Positions 1-4,468 of a DNA stretch of 5,706 nt are shown one piece after another. How positions within the stretch are numbered: position 1 is the stretch's first letter; each line of letters begins with the position of its first letter. The stretch spans positions 1 to 5,706 of the forward strand of contig JAUVQU010000153.1 of assembly GCA_030597965.1 (NCBI GenBank), in the 5' to 3' direction. The DNA comes from Cellvibrionaceae bacterium. Its GTDB lineage: Bacteria > Pseudomonadota > Gammaproteobacteria > Pseudomonadales > Cellvibrionaceae. Position numbers and translations under genes: made by a program. Below the pieces are notes generated by a model. It ran no database searches. It saw only the letters and a program-made list of their open reading frames with translations, and was not told the origin of the DNA.

Positions 1-626
1 GGCAGCTTACGACGGCGGTCTATTCGAACATAAACCATATCTTTCGGGTCGAACTCAAAATCCAACCAAGAACCACGATAAGGAATCACGCGCGCAGAGT
101 GCAGCAGCTTACCCGAAGAGTGGGTCTTACCTTTATCGTGGTCGAAGAATACACCCGGAGAGCGGTGCAATTGAGAAACAATCACACGCTCAGTACCATT
201 GATCACAAAAGTACCATTGTCGGTCATGAGTGGAATTTCACCCATGTACACTTCTTGTTCTTTAATGTCCTTAATGGACTTGTTCGATGATTCTCGATCA
301 TAAATGATCAATCGAACTTTAACGCGCAACGGAACCGCATAGGTCACGCCACGAGAAATACATTCATTAACATCAAATACCGCTTTACCCAGCACGTAAC
401 TTACGTACTCAAGCGCAGCACTACCTGAGTAGCTAGCGATTGGAAATACAGATTTAAACGCCGCTTGCAGACCTATATCTAGGCGCGACTCAGGAGCTAA
501 ATTATCCTGAGTAAATTTGCGGTATGAATCTAACTGTATCGCCAACAGGAACGGTACATCCATAACGTGCGGCAATTTGCCGAAATCTTTACGGATTCGT
601 TTTTTCTCAGTATATGAGTAAGCCAT
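1..626 (-). CDS. rpoB: RNA polymerase beta subunit, N-terminal part (partial)
   Basis: This is the 5' end of the gene for the beta subunit of DNA-dependent RNA polymerase, part of the catalytic core that makes all cellular RNA. The frame is open from the ATG at 626–624 to the window edge, giving 208 codons plus two bases. The protein begins MAYSYTEKKRIRKDFGKLPH, nearly the same as E. coli RpoB. Residues about 123–162 carry the very conserved run from KEQEVYMGEIP through NGTERVIVSQLHRSPGVFFD, and residues 183–208 cover YRGSWLDFEFDPKD and RIDRRRKL. This covers the start of the protrusion and the beta-lobe region; the catalytic parts lie outside the window. A GGGGAA Shine-Dalgarno at 637–632 sits five bases before the ATG. 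Expression should depend on readthrough of the attenuator at 824–795. No frameshift or missing conserved segment is visible. Confidence 0.98.
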   Translation of the reverse strand, partial: MAYSYTEKKRIRKDFGKLPHVMDVPFLLAIQLDSYRKFTQDNLAPESRLDIGLQAAFKSVFPIASYSGSAALEYVSYVLGKAVFDVNECISRGVTYAVPLRVKVRLIIYDRESSNKSIKDIKEQEVYMGEIPLMTDNGTFVINGTERVIVSQLHRSPGVFFDHDKGKTHSSGKLLHSARVIPYRGSWLDFEFDPKDMVYVRIDRRRKL

Positions 627-794
627 CAGTATTCCCCAGCTTGTTCACGGACAAGGCTTCATCTCAGCCACGTAGCTATTAATTAGCGAGCAATCAATCC
701 GCTCGTGGTGCTTATTCGCAATCAGGCTTTACAGTGTTCTCACATTCAAAACACTCACCTCACCACTTCGACCTTTAGCGACGGTCGCAGACGC
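627..794 (-). other. rplL–rpoB spacer after the attenuator
   Basis: This is the untranslated stretch between the attenuator and rpoB. It contains several weak inverted repeats: 5-bp stems at 769–773/783–787 and 687–691/701–705, a 6-bp stem at 733–738/750–755, and a bulged 7-bp stem at 638–644/651–658 directly before the rpoB Shine-Dalgarno. In E. coli the matching spacer is cut by RNase III, but no long perfect duplex is visible here. I found no clear -35/-10 pair for a separate rpoB promoter on the minus strand. Confidence 0.4.
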
Positions 795-824
795 AAAAAG
801 GCCGGCGGGTAAAACCCACCAGCC
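795..824 (-). terminator. rplL–rpoB attenuator (Rho-independent type)
   Basis: The minus-strand RNA forms an 11-bp stem (arms 824–814 and 810–800, loop 813–811) followed by five U (799–795). Two pairs are G·U in the minus-strand RNA but become A/C mismatches in plus-strand RNA, so the element is built for the direction of the operon. It starts 41 bases after the rplL stop and lies 168 bases before rpoB. In E. coli a partial terminator at this junction reduces rpoB transcription relative to the ribosomal protein genes. The same role is inferred here, because no convincing separate rpoB promoter was seen in the spacer. Confidence 0.85.
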
Positions 825-853
825 TCAAGCTTGATTAACTCAAACTTACGCTA

Positions 854-887
854 TGCAATGCAGAATTACTTAAGTTCTGCAGTTGCA
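854..887 (-). repeat. inverted repeat around the rplL stop codon
   Basis: Arms 854–865 and 875–887 form a 12-bp perfect stem with one bulged base (882). The 9-base loop (866–874) contains the rplL stop codon TAA at 868–866. The 5' arm in the RNA consists of the last rplL codons (ATAE); the 3' arm is untranslated. There is no U-run after it, so it is not a standard terminator. It lies before the attenuator at 824–795, giving two hairpins in a row after rplL. Confidence 0.7.
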
Positions 888-1237
888 CCAGCTGCTTCCA
901 ACGCCTTAACAGCGTCTTCAGCAGCGTCTTTCGCAGCAGCTTCAAGAACAACAGCAGGGGCAGATTCAACCATTGCTTTTGCCTCTTTCAGGCCCAAACC
1001 AGTGAGGGCACGAACCGCTTTAATAGCGCTAACTTTCTTCTCGCCCATACCGGTCAGTACAACGTCGAATTCAGTCTTTTCTTCTTCAGCAGCGCCAGCG
1101 TCGCCACCGGCTGCAGCAGCAACACCTACAGCAGCCGTTACGCCAAATTTTTCTTCCATTGCTTCGATCAGTTCTACAACGTCTTTTACAGACATCTCGG
1201 CAACAGCATTGATGATATCGTCTTTAGTCAGAGACAT
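866..1237 (-). CDS. rplL: 50S ribosomal protein L7/L12
   Basis: This 123-residue protein forms the flexible ribosomal stalk that recruits and stimulates the GTPase factors EF-Tu, EF-G, IF2 and RF3. Residues 1–31 (MSLTKDDIINAVAEM...EKFGV) are the dimerisation and L10-binding part. Residues about 33–54 are the Ala/Gly-rich flexible hinge, and residues 55–123 are the globular C-terminal domain. That domain includes the conserved TGLGLKEAKAMVE helix region at 79–91, which contacts factors. Length and architecture match the family. The ATG at 1237–1235 has an AGGA Shine-Dalgarno at 1249–1246 with an 8-base gap. The gene lies 85 bases after rplJ, whose product it binds, and its stop codon sits in a hairpin loop. 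Several L12 copies are needed per L10, so stronger translation than rplJ is expected. Confidence 0.98.
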   Translation of the reverse strand: MSLTKDDIINAVAEMSVKDVVELIEAMEEKFGVTAAVGVAAAAGGDAGAAEEEKTEFDVVLTGMGEKKVSAIKAVRALTGLGLKEAKAMVESAPAVVLEAAAKDAAEDAVKALEAAGATAELK

Positions 1238-1299
1238 GGGTCAATTCCTACATAGTTGAGCACTTATAACCCCTACGGGTTCGGCTCGTTAAATCGTTT

Positions 1300-1335
1300 A
1301 AAAACTGCTTTCCCTAAGGATATTAAGCAGCTTCT
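1300..1335 (-). repeat. hairpin across the rplJ stop, terminator-like
   Basis: The Watson-Crick core is CTGCTT in the RNA (1330–1325) pairing with AAGCAG (1310–1305). On the minus strand it can extend to 11 bp (1335–1325 with 1310–1300) using two G·U pairs. The loop, 1324–1311, starts inside the rplJ stop codon TAA (1325–1323). Five U (1304–1300) follow the core stem, so it can be read either as a weak intrinsic terminator or as an A/U-extended hairpin. A terminator would be surprising here because rplL must be made in excess of rplJ, and partial or no termination is more likely. Confidence 0.5.
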
Positions 1336-1820
1336 TGCTCTTCTTTCTGGTCACGGATGGCCGCAATAGTGCGTACCAATTTACCCGCAGAAGCTTCTTT
1401 CATCACGCTCATTAGCCTAGCAATTGCTTCGTCGTATGTAGGCAGGCTTGCCAACATACCGAAATCAACTACTTCGCCTTCAAAGGCAGCTGTTTTCAGC
1501 TCAAACTTTTCGTTTCCTTTAGCGAACTCCTTGAAAATGCGCGCACCGGCGCCAGGGTGTTCGTTAGAGAAAGCAATCAAAGTAGGACCGCTAAAAGAGT
1601 CTGTTAGACACTCAAAATCGGTACCTTCAACCGCGCGACGGGCCAATGTGTTACGAACGACCTTCATCCAAACGCCGTTATCACGAGCCTCTTTACGTAA
1701 AGTTGTCATATCGCTTACTGATACACCACGTGCATCAACAACAACAGCAGACAGACCACTCTTCGCAGCTTCTTGGACCTCAGCGACAATCGCTTTTTTA
1801 TCTTCAAGTCCTAATGCCAC
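1323..1820 (-). CDS. rplJ: 50S ribosomal protein L10
   Basis: L10 (165 residues) anchors the L7/L12 dimers to 23S rRNA at the base of the ribosomal stalk. The complex also acts as translational repressor of its own mRNA. Residues 1–10 (MALGLEDKKA), the VVRNTLARRAVEGT segment (54–67) and FSGPTLIAFSNEHPGA (76–91) match the rRNA-binding domain. Residues about 128–162 form the C-terminal helix that binds L12 dimers (TYDEAIARLMSVMKEASAGKLVRTI). Length matches the E. coli protein. The start is GTG at 1820–1818, chosen because MALGLEDKKAIVAEV aligns with the family start and an AGGAG Shine-Dalgarno lies seven bases away. It follows a 264-base leader with the L10-binding fold and precedes rplL by 85 bases. 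The C-terminus is unusually Glu/Gln rich (QKEEQEAA), with no sign of damage. Confidence 0.98.
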   Translation of the reverse strand: MALGLEDKKAIVAEVQEAAKSGLSAVVVDARGVSVSDMTTLRKEARDNGVWMKVVRNTLARRAVEGTDFECLTDSFSGPTLIAFSNEHPGAGARIFKEFAKGNEKFELKTAAFEGEVVDFGMLASLPTYDEAIARLMSVMKEASAGKLVRTIAAIRDQKEEQEAA

Positions 1821-1827
1821 AAGGTTT

Positions 1828-1832
1828 CTCCT
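1828..1832 (-). promoter_or_regulatory. Shine-Dalgarno for the GTG start of rplJ
   Basis: The RNA reads AGGAG at 1832–1828, seven bases before the GTG at 1820–1818, and this fixes the start. A 5-bp stem (AGGTT at 1853–1849 with AACCT at 1826–1822) can enclose the site in its loop, so access may depend on leader folding. That fits feedback control by L10, but the stem is short and its role is inferred. Confidence 0.7.
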
Positions 1833-1910
1833 GGATTTAATTGGGTGGAACCTAAAGTGCCAACACCAATTATTGTTTCAACTTCACCCTACTAAGCGAT
1901 GAAATCATTT

Positions 1911-2010
1911 CGGTGAACAAATCCAGCAACTCTGTAAAGAGAAAATTCTGAATTGGGTCTCACCGTCTGCGTAGGAAATTAAGAGCAAGCTCACCTACGG
2001 TCTTTGACGG
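1911..2010 (-). promoter_or_regulatory. rplJ mRNA leader, L10(L12)-binding autoregulatory fold
   Basis: The RNA has a helix CCGUC (2010–2006) with GACGG (1967–1963). An asymmetric AAAGAC/CA internal loop follows, then a second helix CGUAGG (1999–1994) with CCUACG (1975–1970). Inside is a small GAG-CUUG-CUC hairpin (1992–1983). The CCGUCAAAGACCG and GACGGUGA runs closely resemble the E. coli rplJ leader as I recall it, where the L10·L12 complex binds and represses translation. A further pairing, CGGUGA (1965–1960) with UCACCG (1916–1911), shares bases with the first helix and could be an alternative or long-range state. It begins 146 bases upstream of the GTG of rplJ at its inner end's start. 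Confidence is high for the binding fold and lower for its exact limits. Confidence 0.85.
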
Positions 2011-2069
2011 CCTGCGATCACCCCTCAAGTAAAACTCAAGGAAAAACACGCAGACCCCAAAGTACGTTA

Positions 2070-2107
2070 ATCAGTCGCTGGAAATTAAACTTCCAGAGAC
2101 GACTGAT
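2070..2107 (-). repeat. 14-bp inverted repeat around the rplA stop codon
   Basis: Two stacked perfect stems are present: 2100–2107 with 2070–2077 (8 bp), and 2091–2096 with 2078–2083 (6 bp). They are separated by a three-base bulge (2097–2099). The 7-base loop (2084–2090) holds the rplA stop TAA at 2087–2085. In the RNA the 5' arm is the codons for the last residues (DQSSLE) and the 3' arm is untranslated. The following bases (UAACGUACUUUG) are not a proper U-run, so intrinsic termination is doubtful; a processing or mRNA end-protecting role is an alternative. Confidence 0.75.
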
Positions 2108-2780
2108 CTAAGGTTAAACCTGGGCCCATAGTGGTACTGAGAGTAATTTTCTTCAGAAACACACCTTTGGCAGAAGCAGGTTTAGCCTTCTTTAAATCGG
2201 ACAGCAAAGCTTCCAAGTTTTCTTTCAGCAAATTTGCATCGAAAGACACTTTGCCGATACCACCGTGAATGAGGCCGCCCTTGTCAGTGCGGTAACGCAC
2301 TTGACCAGCTTTTGCGTTTTTAACCGCAGTGGCAACATCCGGGGTTACAGTACCGGTTTTAGGGTTTGGCATCAGACCGCGCGGGCCCAAAATCTGACCC
2401 AGCTGGCCAACAACACGCATAGCGGCTGGATCGGCGATAACAACGTCAAAATCCATGACGCCAGCTTTAACTTGCTCAGCCAAATCTTCCATACCAACCA
2501 GATCCGCACCTGCTGCTTTGGCCGCTTCAGCGTTTGCACCCTGAGTGAACACTGCTACGCGAACTTCTTTACCTGTACCGTGTGGCAAGGTAGTTGCACC
2601 GCGTACATTCTGGTCAGATTTACGTGGGTCGACACCCAAATTAATTGCAGCTTCCACTGTTTCAGGAAACTTAACTGTAGACAGCTCTTTCAACAAAGCA
2701 ACGGCTTCATCGATTGAATACTGCTTAGTGCTATCAACTTTCTCGTTGATCAGCTTTTGACGCTTAGAAATCTTAGCCAT
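2085..2780 (-). CDS. rplA: 50S ribosomal protein L1
   Basis: L1 (231 residues) binds 23S rRNA to form the mobile L1 stalk that helps move deacylated tRNA out of the E site. It also represses translation of the rplK–rplA mRNA. The sequence begins MAKISKRQKLINEKVD. It shows the L1 hallmarks KFPETVEAAINLGVDPRKSDQNVRG (37–61), LPHGTGK (65–71), LGPRGLMPNPKTGT (131–144) and the C-terminal STTMGPG (215–221). Domain I is formed by both ends, with the inserted domain II roughly at 67–158. Length is close to the E. coli protein. The ATG at 2780–2778 overlaps the rplK stop by one base (TAATG), with a GAGG Shine-Dalgarno inside the rplK end, so translational coupling is expected. Confidence 0.98.
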   Translation of the reverse strand: MAKISKRQKLINEKVDSTKQYSIDEAVALLKELSTVKFPETVEAAINLGVDPRKSDQNVRGATTLPHGTGKEVRVAVFTQGANAEAAKAAGADLVGMEDLAEQVKAGVMDFDVVIADPAAMRVVGQLGQILGPRGLMPNPKTGTVTPDVATAVKNAKAGQVRYRTDKGGLIHGGIGKVSFDANLLKENLEALLSDLKKAKPASAKGVFLKKITLSTTMGPGLTLDQSSLEV

Positions 2781-3214
2781 TACACAACACCCTCAGTTTC
2801 AACACCCATAGCACGAGCAGAACCAGCAATAGTACGCACTGCCGCATCCATATCCGCTGCAGTCAAATCTGGCTGCTTAGTGTTAACAATCTCTTCCAGC
2901 TGAGCGCGGGTAACCTTACCAACCTTCTCAGTGTTTGGACGACCACTACCACTCTTGATGCCAGCCGCTTTCTTTAACAAATAAGACGCGGGTGGAGTCT
3001 TCATAGTGAAGGTGAAGCTGCGATCGCTGTATACGCTGATCACAACAGGAACCGGGGCACCGGCTTCCATAGCTTGGGTCTGTGCGTTAAACGCTTTACA
3101 GAATTCCATGATGTTCACACCGTGCTGACCCAAAGCTGGACCTACCGGTGGACTTGGATTGGCCTTGCCGGCCTCTACTTGCAGCTTAATATAAGCTTCA
3201 ACTTTCTTAGCCAT
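2780..3214 (-). CDS. rplK: 50S ribosomal protein L11
   Basis: L11 (144 residues) sits at the GTPase-associated centre of the 50S subunit, binding 23S rRNA next to the L7/L12 stalk. In many bacteria it is needed for the RelA stringent response. The N-terminal domain holds the proline-rich switch NPSPPVGPALGQ at 19–30, the region linked to thiostrepton action, followed by HGVNIMEFCKAFN. The C-terminal rRNA-binding domain includes TPPASYLLKKAAGIKSGSG (73–91) and a typical end (TIAGSARAMGVETEG, 128–142). It is two residues longer than the E. coli protein at the C-terminus. The ATG at 3214–3212 has an AGGAG Shine-Dalgarno at 3226–3222. It is first in the rplKA unit, preceded by an L1-binding leader, and overlaps rplA by one base. 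Confidence 0.98.
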   Translation of the reverse strand: MAKKVEAYIKLQVEAGKANPSPPVGPALGQHGVNIMEFCKAFNAQTQAMEAGAPVPVVISVYSDRSFTFTMKTPPASYLLKKAAGIKSGSGRPNTEKVGKVTRAQLEEIVNTKQPDLTAADMDAAVRTIAGSARAMGVETEGVV

Positions 3215-3240
3215 TGTCTTACTCCTGGTTTGGGTTTAAC

Positions 3241-3284
3241 GCCTCCAGGTGTCATGGCGTGACACCCTTCGCAGGCTCCCCATC
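3241..3284 (-). promoter_or_regulatory. rplK leader: likely L1-binding autoregulatory site
   Basis: The RNA forms a stem GCCU (3276–3273) with AGGC (3244–3241), an asymmetric internal loop (GCGAAG against UGG), and a perfect 7-bp stem GGUGUCA/UGACACC (3266–3260 with 3254–3248). The 5-base loop is CGCCA. The order GGGAG–CU–GAAG–GUG–CGCCA–UGGAG closely follows the L1-binding stalk of 23S rRNA as I remember it. In E. coli, excess L1 binds such a mimic before rplK and blocks translation of rplK and rplA. The site ends 26 bases before the rplK ATG. The structure is seen directly; L1 binding is inferred from the family. Confidence 0.8.
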
Positions 3285-3331
3285 TTTGCCGAAACTATTG
3301 ACTAAACAACGTCATTTCAGACAAAGACACG

Positions 3332-3363
3332 AAAGCCCCCTTCCACATCAAGCGAAAGAGGGC
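3332..3363 (-). terminator. terminator-like hairpin between nusG and rplK
   Basis: The minus-strand RNA forms a 10-bp stem (3363–3354 with 3344–3335) containing two G·U pairs, with a 9-base loop. The same two positions are mismatched in plus-strand RNA. UUU (3334–3332) follows, then a broken U-rich stretch (CGUGUCUUUGUCUG), and an A-run precedes the stem. It begins 18 bases after the nusG stop. It would separate secE–nusG from rplKA, as happens in E. coli where rplK has its own promoter. The U-run is weak, so termination may be partial. Confidence 0.6.
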
Positions 3364-3373
3364 ACATTTTTTC

Positions 3374-3406
3374 ATTTGGACTTAGGCTTTCTCTACCTGT
3401 CCAAAT
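3374..3406 (-). repeat. inverted repeat around the nusG stop codon
   Basis: ATTTGGAC (3374–3381) and GTCCAAAT (3399–3406) form a perfect 8-bp stem. Inside it AGG/CCT (3384–3386 with 3396–3398) adds three pairs after a two-base gap. The nusG stop TAA (3384–3382) lies at the 3' foot of the inner stem. In the RNA the 5' arm covers the codons EFGQ near the NusG C-terminus. It is followed by A-rich, not U-rich, sequence, so it is not an intrinsic terminator by itself. Confidence 0.65.
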
Positions 3407-3915
3407 TCCAACTCTACCGGAGTAGAGCGACCGAAGATCAATACTGCAACTTGCAGCCTGCTCTTCTCGTAATTCACTTCTTCAACAACACCATTAAAGT
3501 CATTGAATGGCCCATCAACAACTCGAACCATTTCACCTGGCTCAAACAGAGTCTTAGGCTTAGGCTTATCAACCGAGTCATCAACACGCTGTAAAATAGC
3601 GTCAGCTTCTTTTTCAGTGATTGGTGCAGGCTTGTCAGCCTTACCACCAATGAAACCCATCACGCGAGGGGTATCTTTAACCAAGTGCCACGTAGCGTCA
3701 TTAAGCTCCATCTGCACCAGGACATAACCCGGGAAGAATTTACGCTCAGACTTACGCTTTTGACCACCGCGCATTTCGACCACTTCTTCAGTGGGAACCA
3801 ATACATCACCAAACTGATCCTGCATACCCGTCAGTTCAATGCGCTCATTAAGAGCCACAGCTACTTTCTTTTCGTAGCCAGAGTACGCGTGAACAACATA
3901 CCAGCGCTTAGCCAT
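3382..3915 (-). CDS. nusG: transcription elongation/antitermination factor NusG
   Basis: NusG (177 residues) binds the RNA polymerase clamp, reduces pausing, and couples polymerase to Rho or to the leading ribosome through S10. Residues 1 to about 115 are the NGN domain (MAKRWYVVHAYSGYEKKVA; KFFPGYVLVQM; RVMGFIGG). Residues 124–177 are the KOW domain (FEPGEMVRVVDGPFNDFNGVVEEV...VELEFGQVEKA). Phe140 and Phe161 correspond by my alignment to E. coli Phe144 and Phe165, known contacts for S10 and Rho. The length is four residues under E. coli. The ATG at 3915–3913 is 11 bases after the secE stop. Its Shine-Dalgarno (TGAGGTGA) overlaps that stop, so the two genes are probably co-translated. Two hairpins follow the gene. 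Confidence 0.98.
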   Translation of the reverse strand: MAKRWYVVHAYSGYEKKVAVALNERIELTGMQDQFGDVLVPTEEVVEMRGGQKRKSERKFFPGYVLVQMELNDATWHLVKDTPRVMGFIGGKADKPAPITEKEADAILQRVDDSVDKPKPKTLFEPGEMVRVVDGPFNDFNGVVEEVNYEKSRLQVAVLIFGRSTPVELEFGQVEKA

Positions 3916-3926
3916 GCGTCGTCACC

Positions 3927-4295
3927 TCAACCAATAATCAACGAAGCAACCCAACCAAAAAAGGTATCGAGCAGCCACAAAATTAACGCCATCAACACAG
4001 TGACAGCCAGAATAATCAACGTAGTTTGGGTCGTCTCTTGACGATTTGGCCAAACCACTCGACGCGCCTCTGCATAAGCCTCACGCAAAAGAGTGAAAAG
4101 CGATGAGCCTTTCTCTGTCTGCGAAGCAACAAACAATGCAGCAACCGCAATAGCCACGACAGCTAAGGCACGGTAAAGCACAGCCAATTCTGAATAATAG
4201 GAGTTACCTACAATAGCCGCTGCTGCAAGCAACAATACCAACAGCCATTTAAGGCCATCGAAACGGTATTCACTTTTTTCAACACTGGCATTCAT
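3927..4295 (-). CDS. secE: protein translocase subunit SecE
   Basis: SecE is an essential inner-membrane subunit of the SecYEG channel, clamping SecY while proteins are exported or inserted. The 122-residue form begins MNASVEKSEYRFDGLKW. Hydrophobic segments at about 17–34, 41–57 and 91–118 give the three-helix layout of the gammaproteobacterial protein. Between the second and third lies the conserved amphipathic helix and hinge, REAYAEARRVVWPNRQET (71–88), the part essential for SecY binding. I chose the ATG at 4295–4293 because a TAGGA sequence at 4312–4308 lies upstream. The alternative TTG at 4307–4305 would add four residues but leaves almost no space after that Shine-Dalgarno. The gene starts 34 bases after tRNA-Trp, with no promoter visible, and runs into nusG. 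Confidence 0.95.
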   Translation of the reverse strand: MNASVEKSEYRFDGLKWLLVLLLAAAAIVGNSYYSELAVLYRALAVVAIAVAALFVASQTEKGSSLFTLLREAYAEARRVVWPNRQETTQTTLIILAVTVLMALILWLLDTFFGWVASLIIG

Positions 4296-4329
4296 ATCGC
4301 AGGGCAATCCTAATCACTCAAAATAAACA

Positions 4330-4406
4330 TGGCAGGCCACGACGGATTCGAACCGCCAACACCCGGATTTGGAATCCGGTGCTCTACCAATTGGAGCTAG
4401 TGGCCT
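4330..4406 (-). tRNA. trpT: tRNA-Trp (anticodon CCA)
   Basis: A complete 77-base cloverleaf is present. The 7-bp acceptor stem pairs AGGCCAC (4406–4400) with GTGGCCT (4340–4334), followed by discriminator G and an encoded CCA end (4332–4330). The D arm is GCTC/GAGC with a loop containing GG, and the anticodon stem is CCGGA/TCCGG. The 7-base loop TTCCAAA carries anticodon CCA at 4372–4370, for UGG codons. The T arm has a TTCGAAT loop. It closely resembles E. coli tRNA-Trp as recalled. It lies between tuf and secE, as in Pseudomonas, and is probably cut out of a tuf–secE–nusG transcript. Its 5' arm belongs to a palindrome with the upstream spacer. Confidence 0.97.
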
Positions 4407-4422
4407 AAAACTTTTAAGCCAC
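4400..4422 (-). repeat. 23-base palindrome overlapping the tRNA-Trp 5' end
   Basis: The sequence is symmetric about 4411: 4400–4410 pairs with 4412–4422 at ten of eleven positions. The exception (4405/4417) is a G·U pair in the minus-strand RNA. The 3' half is the full 5' acceptor strand of tRNA-Trp (4406–4400) plus UUUU. The 5' half shares bases with the UUCG hairpin at 4436–4415, so the two folds and the mature tRNA acceptor stem exclude one another. Confidence 0.6.
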
Positions 4423-4436
4423 CCGAAGGTGGCTTA
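4415..4436 (-). terminator. UUCG-loop hairpin between tuf and tRNA-Trp
   Basis: A perfect 9-bp stem (4436–4428 with 4423–4415) is closed by C(UUCG)G in the minus-strand RNA, an exceptionally stable tetraloop typical of bacterial terminators. The following sequence is AAAGUUUU, so the U-run is short and shifted, and it runs directly into the tRNA. It may be a partial terminator after tuf, or a stability or processing element at the tuf 3' end. Full termination would need a separate tRNA promoter, which I could not find in the 77-base spacer. Confidence 0.55.
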
Positions 4437-4468
4437 GGGCTCCCCCTCAAATTACCGAGGAAACCAAG

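Noticed and set aside
99..290. Short plus-strand open frame of 63 codons
   Set aside because: It lies antisense to conserved rpoB coding sequence and has no independent evidence.
831..1259. Open frame of 142 codons on the plus strand, Ala/Ser rich
   Set aside because: It is exactly antisense to rplL; the Ala-rich composition comes from the complement of Ala/Gly-rich L7/L12 codons. There is no Shine-Dalgarno or recognisable domain.
1268..1281. Five-bp hairpin in the rplJ–rplL spacer
   Set aside because: It is short, with no U-run, and no more than expected by chance in an 85-base spacer.
1357..1902. Open frame of 181 codons on the plus strand
   Set aside because: It is antisense to rplJ and its leader, resembles no known family, and overlaps a certain gene and an RNA fold.
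2024..2040. Direct repeat CTCAAG, two copies five bases apart in the rplA–rplJ spacer
   Set aside because: It is too short and only two copies; there is no link to an origin, attachment site or array.
2011..2084. Promoter for rplJ in the spacer after rplA
   Set aside because: E. coli has one at this place, but I could not find a -35/-10 pair good enough to report; a transcription start map would decide.
2265..2717. Open frame of 150 codons on the plus strand
   Set aside because: It is antisense to rplA, which is unmistakable. There is no supporting start signal or motif.
3285..3331. Promoter for rplK after the terminator-like hairpin
   Set aside because: TTGTCT or TTGTTT could serve as -35 boxes, but the matching -10 candidates fit the consensus poorly. 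A promoter is likely from context but cannot be placed.
4296..4307. SecE starting four codons earlier at a TTG
   Set aside because: The only Shine-Dalgarno-like sequence (4312–4308) is too close to the TTG, and the ATG at 4295 is the stronger start codon.
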